Below are positions 34,246-45,895 of a stretch of 64,000 bases of DNA, in pieces. This DNA is from Exophiala sp. HKRS030. Taxonomy: Eukaryota; Ascomycota; Eurotiomycetes; Chaetothyriales; Herpotrichiellaceae. The stretch lies in NCBI GenBank assembly GCA_023897205.1, contig JAHWDD010000002.1, positions 4,464,001 through 4,528,000 of the forward strand. The letters are read 5' to 3'. Each line of letters begins with the position of its first letter. The stretch's first letter is position 1. Position numbers and translations under genes: made by a program. The notes under the pieces are model-generated. The model was given only the letters and a program-made list of their open reading frames with translations. It was not told the origin of the DNA and made no database searches.

Positions 34246-36383
34246 TTACTGTTTGGAAGCCTCGGTGGCTTTCTTTGCTTTCGGCCCAAAAATATCCTTT
34301 GCCACCATGGCTCTACAAATTGGATGATAGAAGTCTTTGTTCTTCTCAAACGTGTCAACAGCCAGATCGATGTCCAACGTGATCAGACCCCGGTACAAAG
34401 GTCGAACAAACTTCATACGGCCTACCTCGCCTAACAACTTGACGACGAACGCCTTGATTGAAGCATCGCCGCTCTTCATGGCAATCTGATAGTATCGCGA
34501 TGAGATCTCGACATTGCGGGTCTCCTTTAAGTCGTAGATGAAGCCCATGTAGTTCTCGTGTGGCACTGGCAAGGGGGTTTTGAATTGCAAAACACGTTCG
34601 AGAAACACAACGAGTTGATTCGCAGACCAACCTGCCACGTCGAGCTTGTTTGGACCAAAACCCGGACTAGGTTCTTTGGTAAATTTCTCCCACTGATCAG
34701 CTAGGTTATTGGCAGCGTCCACAAGGGATGTGTCGAAATCTGGCTTTGGCGGGTACCCAGGCTTGTAGAACCAGGTATCCCAATCAATCTGAGCGAGCTT
34801 CTTCGAGGTGGATTCATCTTTGGCGAAGAAGTCAAGAAGCGTGGCCTTGAAGTCGTAGCTGTCAAGTGACTTGCCGCGCCAGGTCTCGAAGTAGTGCGGA
34901 ATGAATTTGTCGAATTCTTCCTTGGTAATAAGTTTTTCGATATAGTATAGAAAGTTGAAGCCCTTCTCATAAGGAATCGAGGAAAAAGCGTCATCGGGAT
35001 CCTTGCCCTTTAGATCTATGACCAGCTTGGTGAACTCATGCTCTGTCCCGTAATCCTCGATGCTGTCTGCCATGGCTTTCCAGCCGATGATGGCAGAGAA
35101 GTCACGCCATTGGTCTCCACCATGAACAATAGCTTGGATCCGGCGTTCGAGGTAGGTTGTCCATCCTTCGTTGAGCCAGAAGTGCTCCCAAGAAGCGTTG
35201 GAGACAAGGTTTCCCGACCAAGAATGACTGAGTTCATGAGCTATCACGTCAACATTCTGTCTGTCTCCAGAGATAACGGTTGGAGTTGCGAATGTGTAGA
35301 TGGGGTTTTCCATACCACCGTACGGGAATGATGGTGGAAGGACAAGGACATTGTATTCACCCCATGCATATGGGTAGACAAGGGACTCTGCTGCTTGTAA
35401 GAACTTCTCGGTGTCTTCCTCGAATTCCCATTTGGCGTCCTTGAGCTCGTCAGGACCTGTTGCAACGGTGCTACGTGGTCCAATTTTCGCAGTCACAATA
35501 TCGCCCGCGGCTAAGGCGAATAGATAGGCAGGAATTGGTACTTTCTGCTCAAAGTTATAAACCCAAGCCTCGCCTGTGGCTGAAATGGATGATGGATTGT
35601 CTTTCGCGGCGATACCGGAAGCAATGACGGGAAGTGAGGATGTGATATGGAAGTCGAAGGTGGCCTTGACATCAGGCGTATCTTGGCAAGGGAAGATGGA
35701 TCTTGCGTGAATTGCCTGGCATTGTGAGAATACGTATGGATGTTTCTTGTTGCCGGTTTGTTCAGGGTCAACCACTGAAGGGCTGTGCATGAAGCAGTCG
35801 TTTCGATGTCAATCCTTACATCGAGTGTTTTATCGATGGGATATGGTTTCCCAAGTTTGATTTTCAGTGGACTGCCGTAGGGCTCTACACGTGGTAGGAG
35901 TTCCCATTTGGGTGATTGGCCATCAATTTGAACATCATGGATTGACAGGTGGCTTGTGTCTAGTACAATCTCATCACTCGCGTTATCAGTAGTAGATCTG
36001 AACGTGTGGACGACATTTCCCTTCAGCTTCTTAGCACTGAAGTCAATGTCGAAAGTAGTAGCAGAATGCAGAATCCGCCATTCGTTGTAATTTGACTGCG
36101 TGTTTGGATCACGCAGTCCAGAACCCTTTGAGGAATTTACAGCCATGCTGCTGTATAGTGAAGCTAAAGTTCGATACGGAAGTGCTGTACTTGAAGTCGA
36201 AGATGCTGACCTAGGAGTAAGAGATATCACGGCTCTTATGGATGACCACGCAGCTACCTTGTGCATTTGCCGAGCAACCCGGATCACCGATGTTCGCCAC
36301 GTCTCAATCAGCCGATATGCGCCTGGACTTGTTGTATAGCCCCAGGGGATTGTCCTCTGCAAGATGTCTATAGGACGTGTCAC
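34246..36383 (-). CDS. Leukotriene A4 hydrolase-type M1 aminopeptidase, with an apparent one-base frameshift
   Basis: This is a zinc metallopeptidase of the M1 family, LTA4H branch, removing N-terminal residues from peptides and often with epoxide-hydrolase activity. The exopeptidase motif GGMEN, then HELSH (coding bases about 35238-35224) and the third zinc ligand in WLNEGW, are all present, as is the LTA4H hallmark HPYVFSQCQAIHARSIFPCQDTP. The reading frame breaks between TALQWLT and PEQTGNKKHPY at a C3 run (plus-strand GGG, 35765-35767). One extra C would rejoin the conserved segment exactly. With it the protein is 633 residues from the ATG at 36146 (MAVNSSKG), normal for the family, or 712 from the ATG at 36383. 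The extra 79 residues are Arg/Ser-rich without acidic residues at the end and could be a mitochondrial leader, or simply open 5' sequence. The C-terminal helical domain is complete to the stop at 34246. Confidence 0.93.
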
Positions 36384-37551
36384 GCTGTCCTCGTCGACAG
36401 ACCTCTAGAGGGTTCCTTAGGTCGGCGGTGGTGGGATTTGGACTCTTTATGCCTGGTCTTGGCAAAAATCGGACTTACATTCTTCCAGATCCGAGCTTCG
36501 TTCTTGTCAACGTCAATCATGTCGATCGTATAGAGTTGCCAGCAATCACTTGCACTGTTCTCATTAATGCATAACACTATAGAACAAGAAACAAGATGAA
36601 TTCCATCAGAAGTCCATGCATCATCTAGACACCTAGTCACATATTTCAAGTCCGCCTCAAAATAGGCATGTTGCTCGTTAATATTGTACCATTGGACGGA
36701 CAAAAACATCAGACCACGCCCCATGCTTAGCAAGAGCACATTCATATTTTTGGACAAGGGATTGACTCCAGCTTGTCAGGAGCTCGTATTCAGGGTAGGA
36801 GACTCGATGACCTGCCTGGGTGCGCACACTAAGAGACTGGAGACTGGAGTACATTTGACAGTGAGGCGGGTTCTGCATTTCCCCCACACCCCCTGGGAAA
36901 GGCGGCTTCGGACGAGAGGAAATTAGGGTCTCGACCTTTAAGGCAGACCACAACAGTCAACAATCACCCACCAGATCAGCCTGCCCCAGTAATGCTCCTA
37001 ATGCTCCATTCCTCCCCGTCATCGGGATGGAATGACTAGACCTTTCAGCTGCAGCAGTCATAGCTGCTCCTGTATATCAGCACCATGCAATGTGCACCTT
37101 GTACGACATCGGCTATGAACCTCTGGAGGTACACAATTCCTGAATATTCCGAACTCATTTTCTCACCGTCTTTATCAAGCTTCTTCGTCGTACAGCCTTG
37201 TCCACAGCCTCATCTATGTAGTCAAGCACTCAGGGCCACTGAGTGACGAATATGCTAGGCGCGAAGAAAGTCGCACGGGTCAGGGGAAATGTAACAGTCT
37301 TGGTAATTAAAGGCCTATTATGTAGGTACTATTGTAACAGGAGGCCTAGCCAACCGTAGTCGCAGCAATGCTATATCAGCACTGCTTCGCGACGTGCTGA
37401 CCATGCTGTGACTCTGAAATGTGCTATTTTTCCACTTCCTCATACTGTCCTGAGTTCTGAAGAACCCCAGTGCAGCTTTTGTCCTACCACTTGGAAGTCC
37501 AACGGACCGTCTCAGCTATTCACCATCACTGAATCTGACTCTTCTAGTCCC
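36384..37551. other. Spacer
   Basis: It holds the upstream region of the M1 aminopeptidase gene and, at its far end, the 3' side of the acetate transporter gene. No open frame shows a domain or splice context. I see nothing else. Confidence 0.45.
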
Positions 37552-38522
37552 TCATTCGGCCTTGGATCGCTCGCTTGCACCTTTGATGAATCTGCTCAAG
37601 TCGCCGACTGGGAGATTGAGAGGGAAGTCGACAGCTGCCAGAAGTTGCACAAAGAACAGATACCATCCCAGAAGACAGGTGACAAAGGTGAGACCTCCTG
37701 CAGCGTGTTGGTATGTGATGTTTGGGTCAGAGCGGCCGATAGAGAAGAAGAATGCGGAAAGACAGCTAAAAGCTCCGACTAGTGTTGCAAAGATCAGCAC
37801 AAAGATGATGTTTGTTCGCAGTGCTACAATCATGTAGACGAAGCATAGAACGCCCATATATACGTGGAAGAAGCCAAATGTTGATGCGAACACTGGGTCA
37901 GCCGCGGAGGCGGCAGGGTTGTCTGGTAGGTATGCAATGGACGCATTGAAGTATGGTGTCAAGGTAGCTCCAAAGGAAAGCCAGAAGGCGCCGAAGGATC
38001 CGAAGACCACGAAGGGGAACGTGTTGCCGAGAACGAATTCAAGGACACCGCCAAGAACCATCAAGAGACCACCGAAGAAGTAGTAGACGCCACTAGGAGA
38101 GAGATGAGATTCAAGGACGGTCAAGCTGTTTGTCTTGATAACTTACACTTCAGCAGCGCCAAGTCCACCCGAACCTTGCCATCCAAGCAAAACATTGGAA
38201 AGAGGAGTCAACGAGAGTAAGAAGCCGACCAATGCTCTGGACGCAGTTAGAGGAAGGTTGTTACAGACGAACAAAGGGCTTACAGAGGAGTTGGGTTTCC
38301 AAAGGTAGATCGAATGTTGTTGGAGACACGATTCTTGGGAGAGAGGTAGATCTTCTCGAAGAGCTCCGGGGTAATGGAGATGCTTCCAGCAGTTCTGATC
38401 CTTCTCAAGGCACTTTCACTGTCATGATGATCATGATGAAGATCATATTTGCCGTTACCGTTCACTGAATCGCTGCCAGCATGGTCTTTCTCGACGTCCG
38501 GCACGTAGTTTTGAGTAGCCAT
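37552..38522 (-). CDS. GPR1/FUN34/YaaH family acetate transporter (ATO type)
   Basis: Three exons on the minus strand (38522-38284, 38236-38147, 38092-37552) encode 289 residues, the usual size. The first intron is 47 bp with a CTAAC branch. The hydrophilic N-terminus (about 1-65) has His-Asp repeats (DLHHDHHD) and phosphorylatable Ser/Thr. The family signature NPTPL (NPAPLGL-type) sits at the end of exon 1, just before helix 1. Six helices are expected, of which the YYFFGGLLMVLGGVLEFVLG, FGSFGAFWLSFGATL, FFHVYMGVLCFVYMIVAL, IFVLIFATLVGAFSCLSAFFF and FVTCLLGWYLFFVQLLAAV segments are clear. Relatives (Ady2, AcpA) move acetate with protons at the plasma membrane and are carbon-source regulated. 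Acetate is the likely substrate; succinate or ammonium have been claimed for relatives. Confidence 0.94.
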
Positions 38523-41499
38523 TATGTATTTTCTGCTGGTGTGTGATGTGTTGATCAGGAAAGCTTTCCGAAAGTAGTGTTAGAGAGGAAGGAGGAAGCT
38601 TTATATGAAGATGCTGCGAAGAAGATAATGTTGTTTTAAGAGAGGTGAAGGGAACACAAGCACAAAGATATGTCCAAAGATATGTCCAAAGATCGGTACA
38701 CGGGTGGTGGCTAGATATTATACCATGGGCACCTACATGGCACTGTATAGTTCTTGGTCGCGTCACAGACACTGGTGACCGAGTGATACTCCTCTCGGTG
38801 GAGGGGAGAGCCCCTAAGCCGCTCAGCCGAGTGTGCATTCCCAGTTGGGTGGAGAATCATGCAGCAGAGTCTAAGGCTCTAAGCCAATAGGGGTGTTGTC
38901 TGGTAAACCGGCCATGAAATTAGAAACCGTCTTGACAGGCCGAAAAAGCATGGGACCCAGGCCCCAAGTTGACCAGTGGAGTTTCCACCAAGTATGGATG
39001 TCTGGGTAGACTCTAGAGGAAGCATTCGTCTTTGATCGAGCAGAAGCTCAGAAGCCTTCTGAGATGTGGTGGTGGATCTCCACCAATCAGGCAGCAGTTG
39101 TATAGGTTCAAGCTTCAAACTAGGAATGGGACTAAAACACCACCCTGAATGTGGAGAGAGCAGAGCTGGGGTAGAGCGTAGATCGCATTGCAGTGATACA
39201 ATGATACCTGAGAGACGAGGTGATGAGTCAACGTCGGTCTCGAGTAACAAGATTTTACGGGTTAGCGACCCTTGCAGAGCCAATTGCCATTTGGGGAGAC
39301 CAGATGTCGTCGACGTGCAAGATGAGGTGAAGATGCCTTCGCTTTCGGTCGATACAGCTGTAGTTGGCGTTGTGCGTAGGAGAGAAGCTCGGGAAGACAG
39401 CCTCTAGAGTACACTGTCGATCGGTCGCCTTCTGCAAAACTGACGCCATGGTTCAAAGAGGATTGACAATGACGGGGGAAATGAATTGGCAGCAGCAAAG
39501 ATTGGATGTGCGGCGGTCTCGGAAGAGCCATATTTGCGGGGTTGGAGCCAATACGAATCATGGAACGCCTCTCGATGGGTGGTTGCTGACGTCGGCTTGA
39601 GCTGTCAACGATCGACAACGAGGCCTTCCGGATTGACCAACAAGAAAGTTCGATGAGAATGCCGCTTCTGTTTCGCACTGGGCACGATTGGGTTACCAAC
39701 GAAAGTGCGAGTCTGTGTCGAGGATAGGTGATGCAGCGGTTGGCCGACTGAATGCCGGGCAATGACCAGAACCAGACTTGAGATGAAAGAACTAAAAGCA
39801 CGGCCATAGAGTGCGAACACGGACGATCTACGGACAATTTGCACAATACGGACAATCTGGGTTGGTGGGAGAGTGTGGACTTGACGCACAGATCAAAGTA
39901 GGGAAGTCATGGATGACCGGCACAAGGAGATTCCGAGCAGTATCACCATGGTGACGAGAAATGGAAAGCAGAAACGCAAGAACAGTGACAGATGGAGATA
40001 GAGACGGAACCAGGTAGTCTGCAGGGCAGGCCGTAGGTGAAAGCGAAGCCCAGCGAAGAGTCGGAGTAGGGGGAGGGAGTGCTTCGTGGAAGAAAGGAAG
40101 ATAGAGGATTCAGGATTCAGTATAGTCATCGGGTCATGAAGTCGTGGACTGCCATGGTTGATCCATCCATCCCGACATATGGTGGTGACTTCTGACTCGT
40201 GGCTGGCGACGCTGGTCGTGGGTCATTGAGCAATGATAGCAACATCAAGGGAGGGTTCAGGAATGGTCAGGCTCAATCCACAGCAACCCACAAACCCACA
40301 GATAACAGTGCTCTGGCGGCCCGTTTTCCGGAGTTCGGGGAAAGGACTGGACCTTTTCTGCGGAGACACATGGAGAAGGAGGAAGAAGAAGAGGCAGAAG
40401 GGGCTAGAGGAGGAGAAGGACAAACAGGAAGAGACGGAGGAGAGGATCAAGGAAAAGCCTCAGGTAGCATGAGGAAGGATCATCCGTGGCTCCTAAAAAA
40501 ACTATAGATGACTTCTTTCTGGAAAGGAAAAAAAGGCAAAGTCGTTGGGATTTTGAGATTGGAGAATGCTTCAGAAATCAGGACAAATGGCAACACACGG
40601 ACATCTGAAAGAGGCACCCTTAGAGACACATAAAAAGGCACAAAAAGAGGCAGCCGGCCACGCCTGCATAACGACGCCAGAGATCTTGCCAACAATGCTA
40701 AGAGATTTAGCGCCTTCGGACAGAAGGACAGAATGCACGGCTGTGGAGATCCCGATCTCCGCTCATCCAGTTTAGGTTTAGCCCGTGTGTCTCTCACTAG
40801 TACCACTAGCACTACTAGTCACCTGCTGGTACTGTACTGACGTTACTATGATCAACCACCTACTCTTTTTGATATCACTAGCCGATCCAGTTGACTTCTT
40901 ATGATAATCACATGAATAATAGCCCATGAGTTGCAAGTCACAGTAAATTGTATACGGAATAGTTACTAAATACCCGGGTCTGGTACTAGGTAGAAGGTGT
41001 CTTGCAGTCGACCCGGGAATTCCAAGGTTGTCAGTGGTAACTGCCAAGGTGGTAACCCCAACTGCTCCTGCCAATACTGGGCGGCTTCGGGGAGAAGTGA
41101 ATGCAATGTCCACTTGTCTTACCTACTTCTCACGTGATATCACTCGCCCGAGCAGGAGACCAACAACATACGGAGTACACACTAACCAATCTGCAAATCA
41201 CCCTCGTGTCCGCGTATTGCTCAACCCTTTTGACCATTAAACAAGCATCTAACCCGACGACAGGGATATCCCTTTCAAGCTCCAATAAGTCCCCAGCCCC
41301 AGTCAATTCCACTTGCCAGAAGGCGCGGAATATTCGCCGTTTACAGTTTCAACGCAGGCTGCAGGGAAAATTTCCCGCCTAATTTGGCGACCAGCACTGC
41401 CGCTTTTGGAGGGTGCGCTTTCCTTCGTCTCCGTTTCGAGAACCAAAACACTTCCACCCTCACCACAAACCACTGTCATGATAATCCCCCACCTACACC
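38523..41499. other. 3 kb spacer
   Basis: No supported gene. Open frames up to 197 codons (39262-39855, minus) lack domains and codon bias. A purine-rich stretch (40370-40450) is GAAGAAG-type low complexity, and ATGTCCAAAGAT is repeated near 38666-38692. One exact TACGGAGTA is at 41169, and TCACGTGATATCAC lies near 41131. The region from about 41380 is the leader of the next gene. Confidence 0.45.
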
Positions 41500-42074
41500 A
41501 TGGCGATGGCTGACGAAGTTGCTCTTGGTCCGCAGCCGGACTATGGTATCATTGCTGCCGAGATACTAAAGATACGAAATACACCTGCAGTCGCCGGCGG
41601 TCAGCAAATCCTCGCCGAGCTCCGTGCAATAAGGGAGCAGTCAACGAGAGACACGATAGCAATCCAACAAGACATTGCAAATTTCCGCCAGGAAGTTACC
41701 GATATGCGTCAAGATCTTATAACTATGCGTCAAGATCTTATGACTATAATAACTGCCTCGTATGTACAATTGGACCTATTTTAATATTACTATACTAATT
41801 CTATAGCAACCATAACAATGCAGCCCGGGTTCAGAACACATACCTAAAAAGTCAAAACGAAAATCTTGTATCGTTTCTTAACCCTACTACCGGTGCCGCT
41901 ATCCTTCATTTCCCTCACACCTCATCCGAACTCGAAAGAATGACAAGAAGACAATTAGATTCTGTACTACAGCAATTAGGTATTCCTGTCCAGGGTACAG
42001 GTTTAGCGGAGAAGAAGCGGTTGCTCAGAGCTCACATCGGCTTACCAGAGGTCGCAGGCTCACCACCTCCATAA
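41500..42074 (+). CDS. Small coiled-coil protein with a SAP-like C-terminus, unknown function
   Basis: Two exons (41500-41759 and 41807-42074) join across a 47 bp intron (donor GTATGT, branch TACTAAT, acceptor CTATAG), giving 175 residues. Residues about 40-85 form a coiled coil (ILAELRAIREQ through MRQDL repeats). Within it, a 21-bp unit beginning ATGCGTCAAGATCTTAT is present twice in tandem (about 41704-41745), adding exactly one heptad (MRQDLIT / MRQDLMT). The C-terminus LERMTRRQLDSVLQQLGI followed by GLAEKKRLLRAHI resembles the helix-turn-helix of SAP-type DNA-binding motifs, though this is only a visual likeness. I do not recognise the family. The matching frame, intron and amphipathic pattern on both sides make a real gene likely. 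Confidence 0.68.
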
Positions 42075-42711
42075 GAGTTACAATTCTAGCACCTAATATG
42101 GGACACGCTGCATCAAGTGCGCGAATCAGAACTGTATTGATAAGTAGTTTACGATTAATGAGAACCAATATCATGACCTAAAGCAGCGGCTAAATTCCCT
42201 GCAACAACTTTACTGGCTGCAAATTCCAAGGTCTAGAACACTCAAGTCGTCTGGCCGCCAGTTACAGATTGATCTGTGAATCATCGACATCTGTCTTTGA
42301 CCGATCACTCTAGAATCGTTCGAGCTTGACAGCCAGACAACGCTGAGTACTTCAGCAATGTTTGCTTGCTGGAACGTCCTCTACCATGCACACACAAGAC
42401 CAACATCTGCTCAATTGCCCACCATACGGGAAATTCCTCTTAGGACAATTCTCCATGATCGCGCAGACCGAGTTTGTGCCAGTGTTTTACAGAAACCAAA
42501 CCACGAAGCATCTATGTACAAGGTAATGATATTTTCCGTTGACTTTGCGCTCTTCATAGCGCCATGGCATTTGTTCGAAACCCACCTTCGGGTATCAAGA
42601 CAGCCAAATGTCTTCTATTGTCTGCTCTCTCTCTCTCCTTGCCTCTCCTTCCCTCCAATAAAATGTCTTTTGAGGACTTCACCATTGCCACTCCTTGTGC
42701 ATTCCAATCAA
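42075..42711. other. Convergent spacer
   Basis: This lies between the ends of two convergent genes. A 123-codon plus-strand frame (42358-42729) overlaps the 3' end of the ATP synthase gene and has no domain, so it is treated as chance. Confidence 0.45.
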
Positions 42712-43140
42712 TCAATTCTCCGCCGTTAATTTAGTCAGGTACGCCTCGAGGTCGAAGTTCTTGTCATCAGGATCCGTTATAACTGCAGTACTCATGTCAG
42801 TCTTTGACCACCTGTAGCTCTCTGCAGCTTCGACACGTACCATCACCACTTGCTGTTTTGGATTGCGAAGGGAGAGTTTTCTTGGCCCATTCCAACTTTG
42901 CCTTCTGTATTAAATCAACCTTGTGCTGGTATTCAGCCTGGGCGTGGGAAGCTGCATTGTTCGAGTAAATTGTTCTTTGGTGTGAGAAGCCGTAGAAGAT
43001 ACCGGCGACAAGTGCTGAGTATCGGAGGACCTGCGGAGAGAGCAGTCAGCGTCACGAAGCATAATAAATTCGTCCCCAACTCTTATGCAGAACTAGAGAG
43101 CGTAGGAAAGGCATACGTTGACTCCTTGGGAAGTTGACAT
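42712..43140 (-). CDS. ATP21: Mitochondrial ATP synthase F0 subunit e
   Basis: This small inner-membrane subunit of F1F0-ATP synthase drives dimerisation of the enzyme and shapes cristae (yeast Tim11/Atp21). Three exons on the minus strand (43140-43117, 43030-42841, 42782-42712) encode 94 residues. The first exon codes only eight residues (MSTSQGVN) and is split by an 86 bp intron (GTATGC donor), so it is easily missed. The hydrophobic N-terminal helix VLRYSALVAGIFYGFSHQ, with its GxxxG-like glycines, is followed by a charged coiled helix (AEYQHKVDLIQKAKLEWAKK) and the fungal tail DPDDKNFDLEAYLTKLTAEN. Length and motifs match filamentous-fungal subunit e well. It is divergent from the dynein intermediate chain gene, 379 bp apart. 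Confidence 0.93.
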
Positions 43141-43519
43141 TGCGACGAGTTGGCCCTGGGGGATAGAGCACTCTTGGAATCGACGAAAGTATTGAAGTTA
43201 GAGGCGCTTCGAACCTCGGATGGAGTCTCCGCTGTCGCTATATCCGGACTTTGCGGTGGTGTTGGCAAAAGGTGCAAAACAGATGGTCGTGAGAGCTATC
43301 ATTGGGAAAAACTGTCAGGCCGGGAGTTGAGCTTCAATCTTTTGAGATCCGCTGCACCATTCCAGTCACGTGCTCACGCGCGCCATTACCTCTACCCACT
43401 CTTTTTTCCGCCGCAGTGACCGCAGCATCACCTTAGCCTCTTGGACTGCGTGTCCGCCGCGCATAAGATTGTTCTCCTCGCCAGATGACATAGCCCTCCT
43501 TCACGTTTGACACTTGACC
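43141..43519. promoter_or_regulatory. Shared promoter region of ATP synthase subunit e and dynein intermediate chain
   Basis: These 379 bp separate two divergent start codons, so the region must carry both promoters. A GTCACGTGCTC E-box lies at about 43366-43375. I see no clear TATA box. Confidence 0.55.
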
Positions 43520-45614
43520 ATGTCGTCGTCATTAAAGGATCAACTCCTTGCCAAAAAGGCACGTTTGGAGGAGCTCCGGCGTCAACGCGACATACGGCAA
43601 GACTCATATGGCGCCTCTCGCCAGAGCATTGGGGAGGTGAGTTGTCAGAACCTCAATCGGAAAAGTAGCACCAGGCTAATAAACACAGGCTCCCTTGCCA
43701 ATACAGACTGCCGAGGAGCGGAAGCTAGAAGTAGATCGAATGGTGTCCACCTTAATAGACCGACAGCGAGATCAAGCCGCCTCCCCAGGCAGGAAGGGAA
43801 ATCGTCCAAGTTCAATATATGGTAGTGGAAACATTACTCCGCTGACTGATGTTGAGCCTTCGCCGAGGACGGCGACGCAGTCAATATCTACACAGACTGA
43901 CGCCACCACCTCGTCATTTCCTATCTACGAAGATGCTGTTGTTCATGAAGCAGTCCGCCCAAAACCAGAGTATATCACCTACACAAAGGGTGTGCAAACA
44001 GACCCAATCGTTGATAAATCCTCAAAGTTGGAAGATGAACTTGACGAAGATCTTCCGAGTTCTTCGAGAAGACGCTCGAGTAGGAGGGACGAAGGGGCTG
44101 ATGAGGAAATCCGACAGAGTCTGAGAAAGGAGATTGAAGAAGAGGTCAGGGCCACCTTGACGGGAGATCCAGCTACATTACTAAAACCAACATCGCAACA
44201 TCGATTCCCACTGCGAACGTTGACAGAGACTGAACTCAATGCGGTTGTTGCGTCCCCAGATTTTGCCAGTTTTGTAGAAAGATCATCCAAAGTCATTGAG
44301 CGGGCTTTGGATATGGACGATGAGTATGATCTGCTGGCGGATTACACTCGTACTTCTCTCTTAGACGACAGCGACGACGACACGAATTTCTCACGATCAA
44401 ATAAAAAGGCCCACTCCCTTCGCGAATCCTTTCAATTATTTTCCGACAAAGAATCCAGACGGCGAATGATATCCGACGTTAATTTTTCTCCTCATTTCAA
44501 CGAGTTGCTATTGTCCTCGTATACCAAAAATCCTTCTGCACCTCACGACTCCGCTGGAATCGTACTTATCTGGAATGCCCACTCACCGTCCCGCCCAGAG
44601 TACACCTTCAGGGCATCATCGGATGTTCTTTCGGCTCGCTTTTCCCCGTTCCACCCCAATCTCGTTATTGGCGGTTGTTATTCAGGCCAGGTTTGTCTGT
44701 GGGACACTCGGTCATCGAATAAACAAGGTCAGCCCGTGCAAAAAACTCCACAATCAGGCTCTCATCTCGGACACACTCATCCAGTGTACAGTATCAATGT
44801 TGTGGGAACTCCCAATGCCCACAACATCATGACAGCCTCCATGGACGGAGTCGTATGCTCCTGGTCTGTCGACATGCTTACACAGGCTCAAGAATACTTA
44901 GTCCTGCGCAACTCCAAGGCAGATGAATTAGCCCCGACAACCATGAGTTTCCCTGTATCCGATCCCACATACTTCTTGGTCGGTACCGAAGAAGGTAGTA
45001 TTTATCCCTGCCATCGATACGACCGGGCTGGAGCCACAGCAGGGGTTGACGGACGAACGACATATTCCGGTCACAGAGCTCCAGTCATGAGCTCACATTT
45101 TCATCCAGCCCGTGGTACCACTGACCTTGGTGACCTCCTGCTAAGTTCGAGTTCTGATTGGAGTGTGAAGCTGTGGCGGACCAAACCAGCAGCAAATTCG
45201 GGCTCAGTGGCTGCAGTCGCATCCAAAGAAGCCGAGAAGATCTCACCAATTCTCAACATCGAACGAGAAGACTTGGTGTATGATGCAAAGTGGGCTCCTC
45301 ATAAACCGTCGGTGTTTGCATGTGTCACTGGCGCAGGCGACCTGGAAGTCTTCGATTTGAACTATGATCTCGAAGTGCCCATCACCAAGGCCAGCCCCAC
45401 TCGAGGCAAAAATGGTATTGTGCCCTTTAGAGGGCTGAACAAGCTTGCGTGGGAGGAGAAGCGTGGTAGTCAGATTGCAGTAGGAGGGCTTGATGGTGTA
45501 GTCACCGTCTTCGATGTTGGTAAGGGGTTGCAAGCCAGCAATGACGAAGAGAGAAGGGAGGAGTGGTTGGGAATGAAAACCCTGGTGACCAAGTTAGAAC
45601 GTCAGGCGCAATGA
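43520..45614 (+). CDS. Cytoplasmic dynein intermediate chain
   Basis: This cargo-side subunit of cytoplasmic dynein links the heavy chain, light chains and dynactin for retrograde transport and nuclear positioning. Exons 43520-43636 and 43689-45614 give 680 residues, normal for the family. The first residues form a short charged helix (LLAKKARLEELRRQRD), the dynactin p150/NudE binding site in homologues. Two LC8-type light-chain motifs follow: STQTD at about 106-110 and VQTD at about 141-144. An acidic linker (DEDLPSSS, DDSDDDTN) precedes a C-terminal WD40 propeller beginning near DVNFSPHFNELLLSSY and running through GVVTVFDVGKG; clear repeats include VCLWDTR, GVVCSWSVD and WSVKLWRTK. The start is the first ATG of the frame; a 52 bp intron with GTGAGT donor separates the p150-binding helix from the rest. 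Confidence 0.95.
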
Positions 45615-45895
45615 GACGAGACAAGAGTATGCTCTTTGTCTCTGCTCAGCCGTACTTTTCCTCCATTCCACTGGCTCAACGTCTGTCGGGATTTAGCTGT
45701 CCAGTCATCCATCTTCATCCCTCTCTTCCCCCATCTGAGAGAGCCAATGCTTGCTCACTTCAGAGTGCCATAAAATCCCAGCCTCAAGGCGTTCTCAAAC
45801 CCTGAATATACCCTACTTTCTTCCCATTCCACCACGTACTCAACACCCTTCCTGATCGAAAAAAGTGCAAACCTCGAGGCCCTCCAGCCGCCTTC

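Noticed and set aside
39262..39855. 197-codon open frame on the minus strand
   Set aside because: The composition is Ser/Arg/Leu-rich without domains, and overlapping frames of similar length exist on both strands. It looks like chance in GC-balanced spacer.
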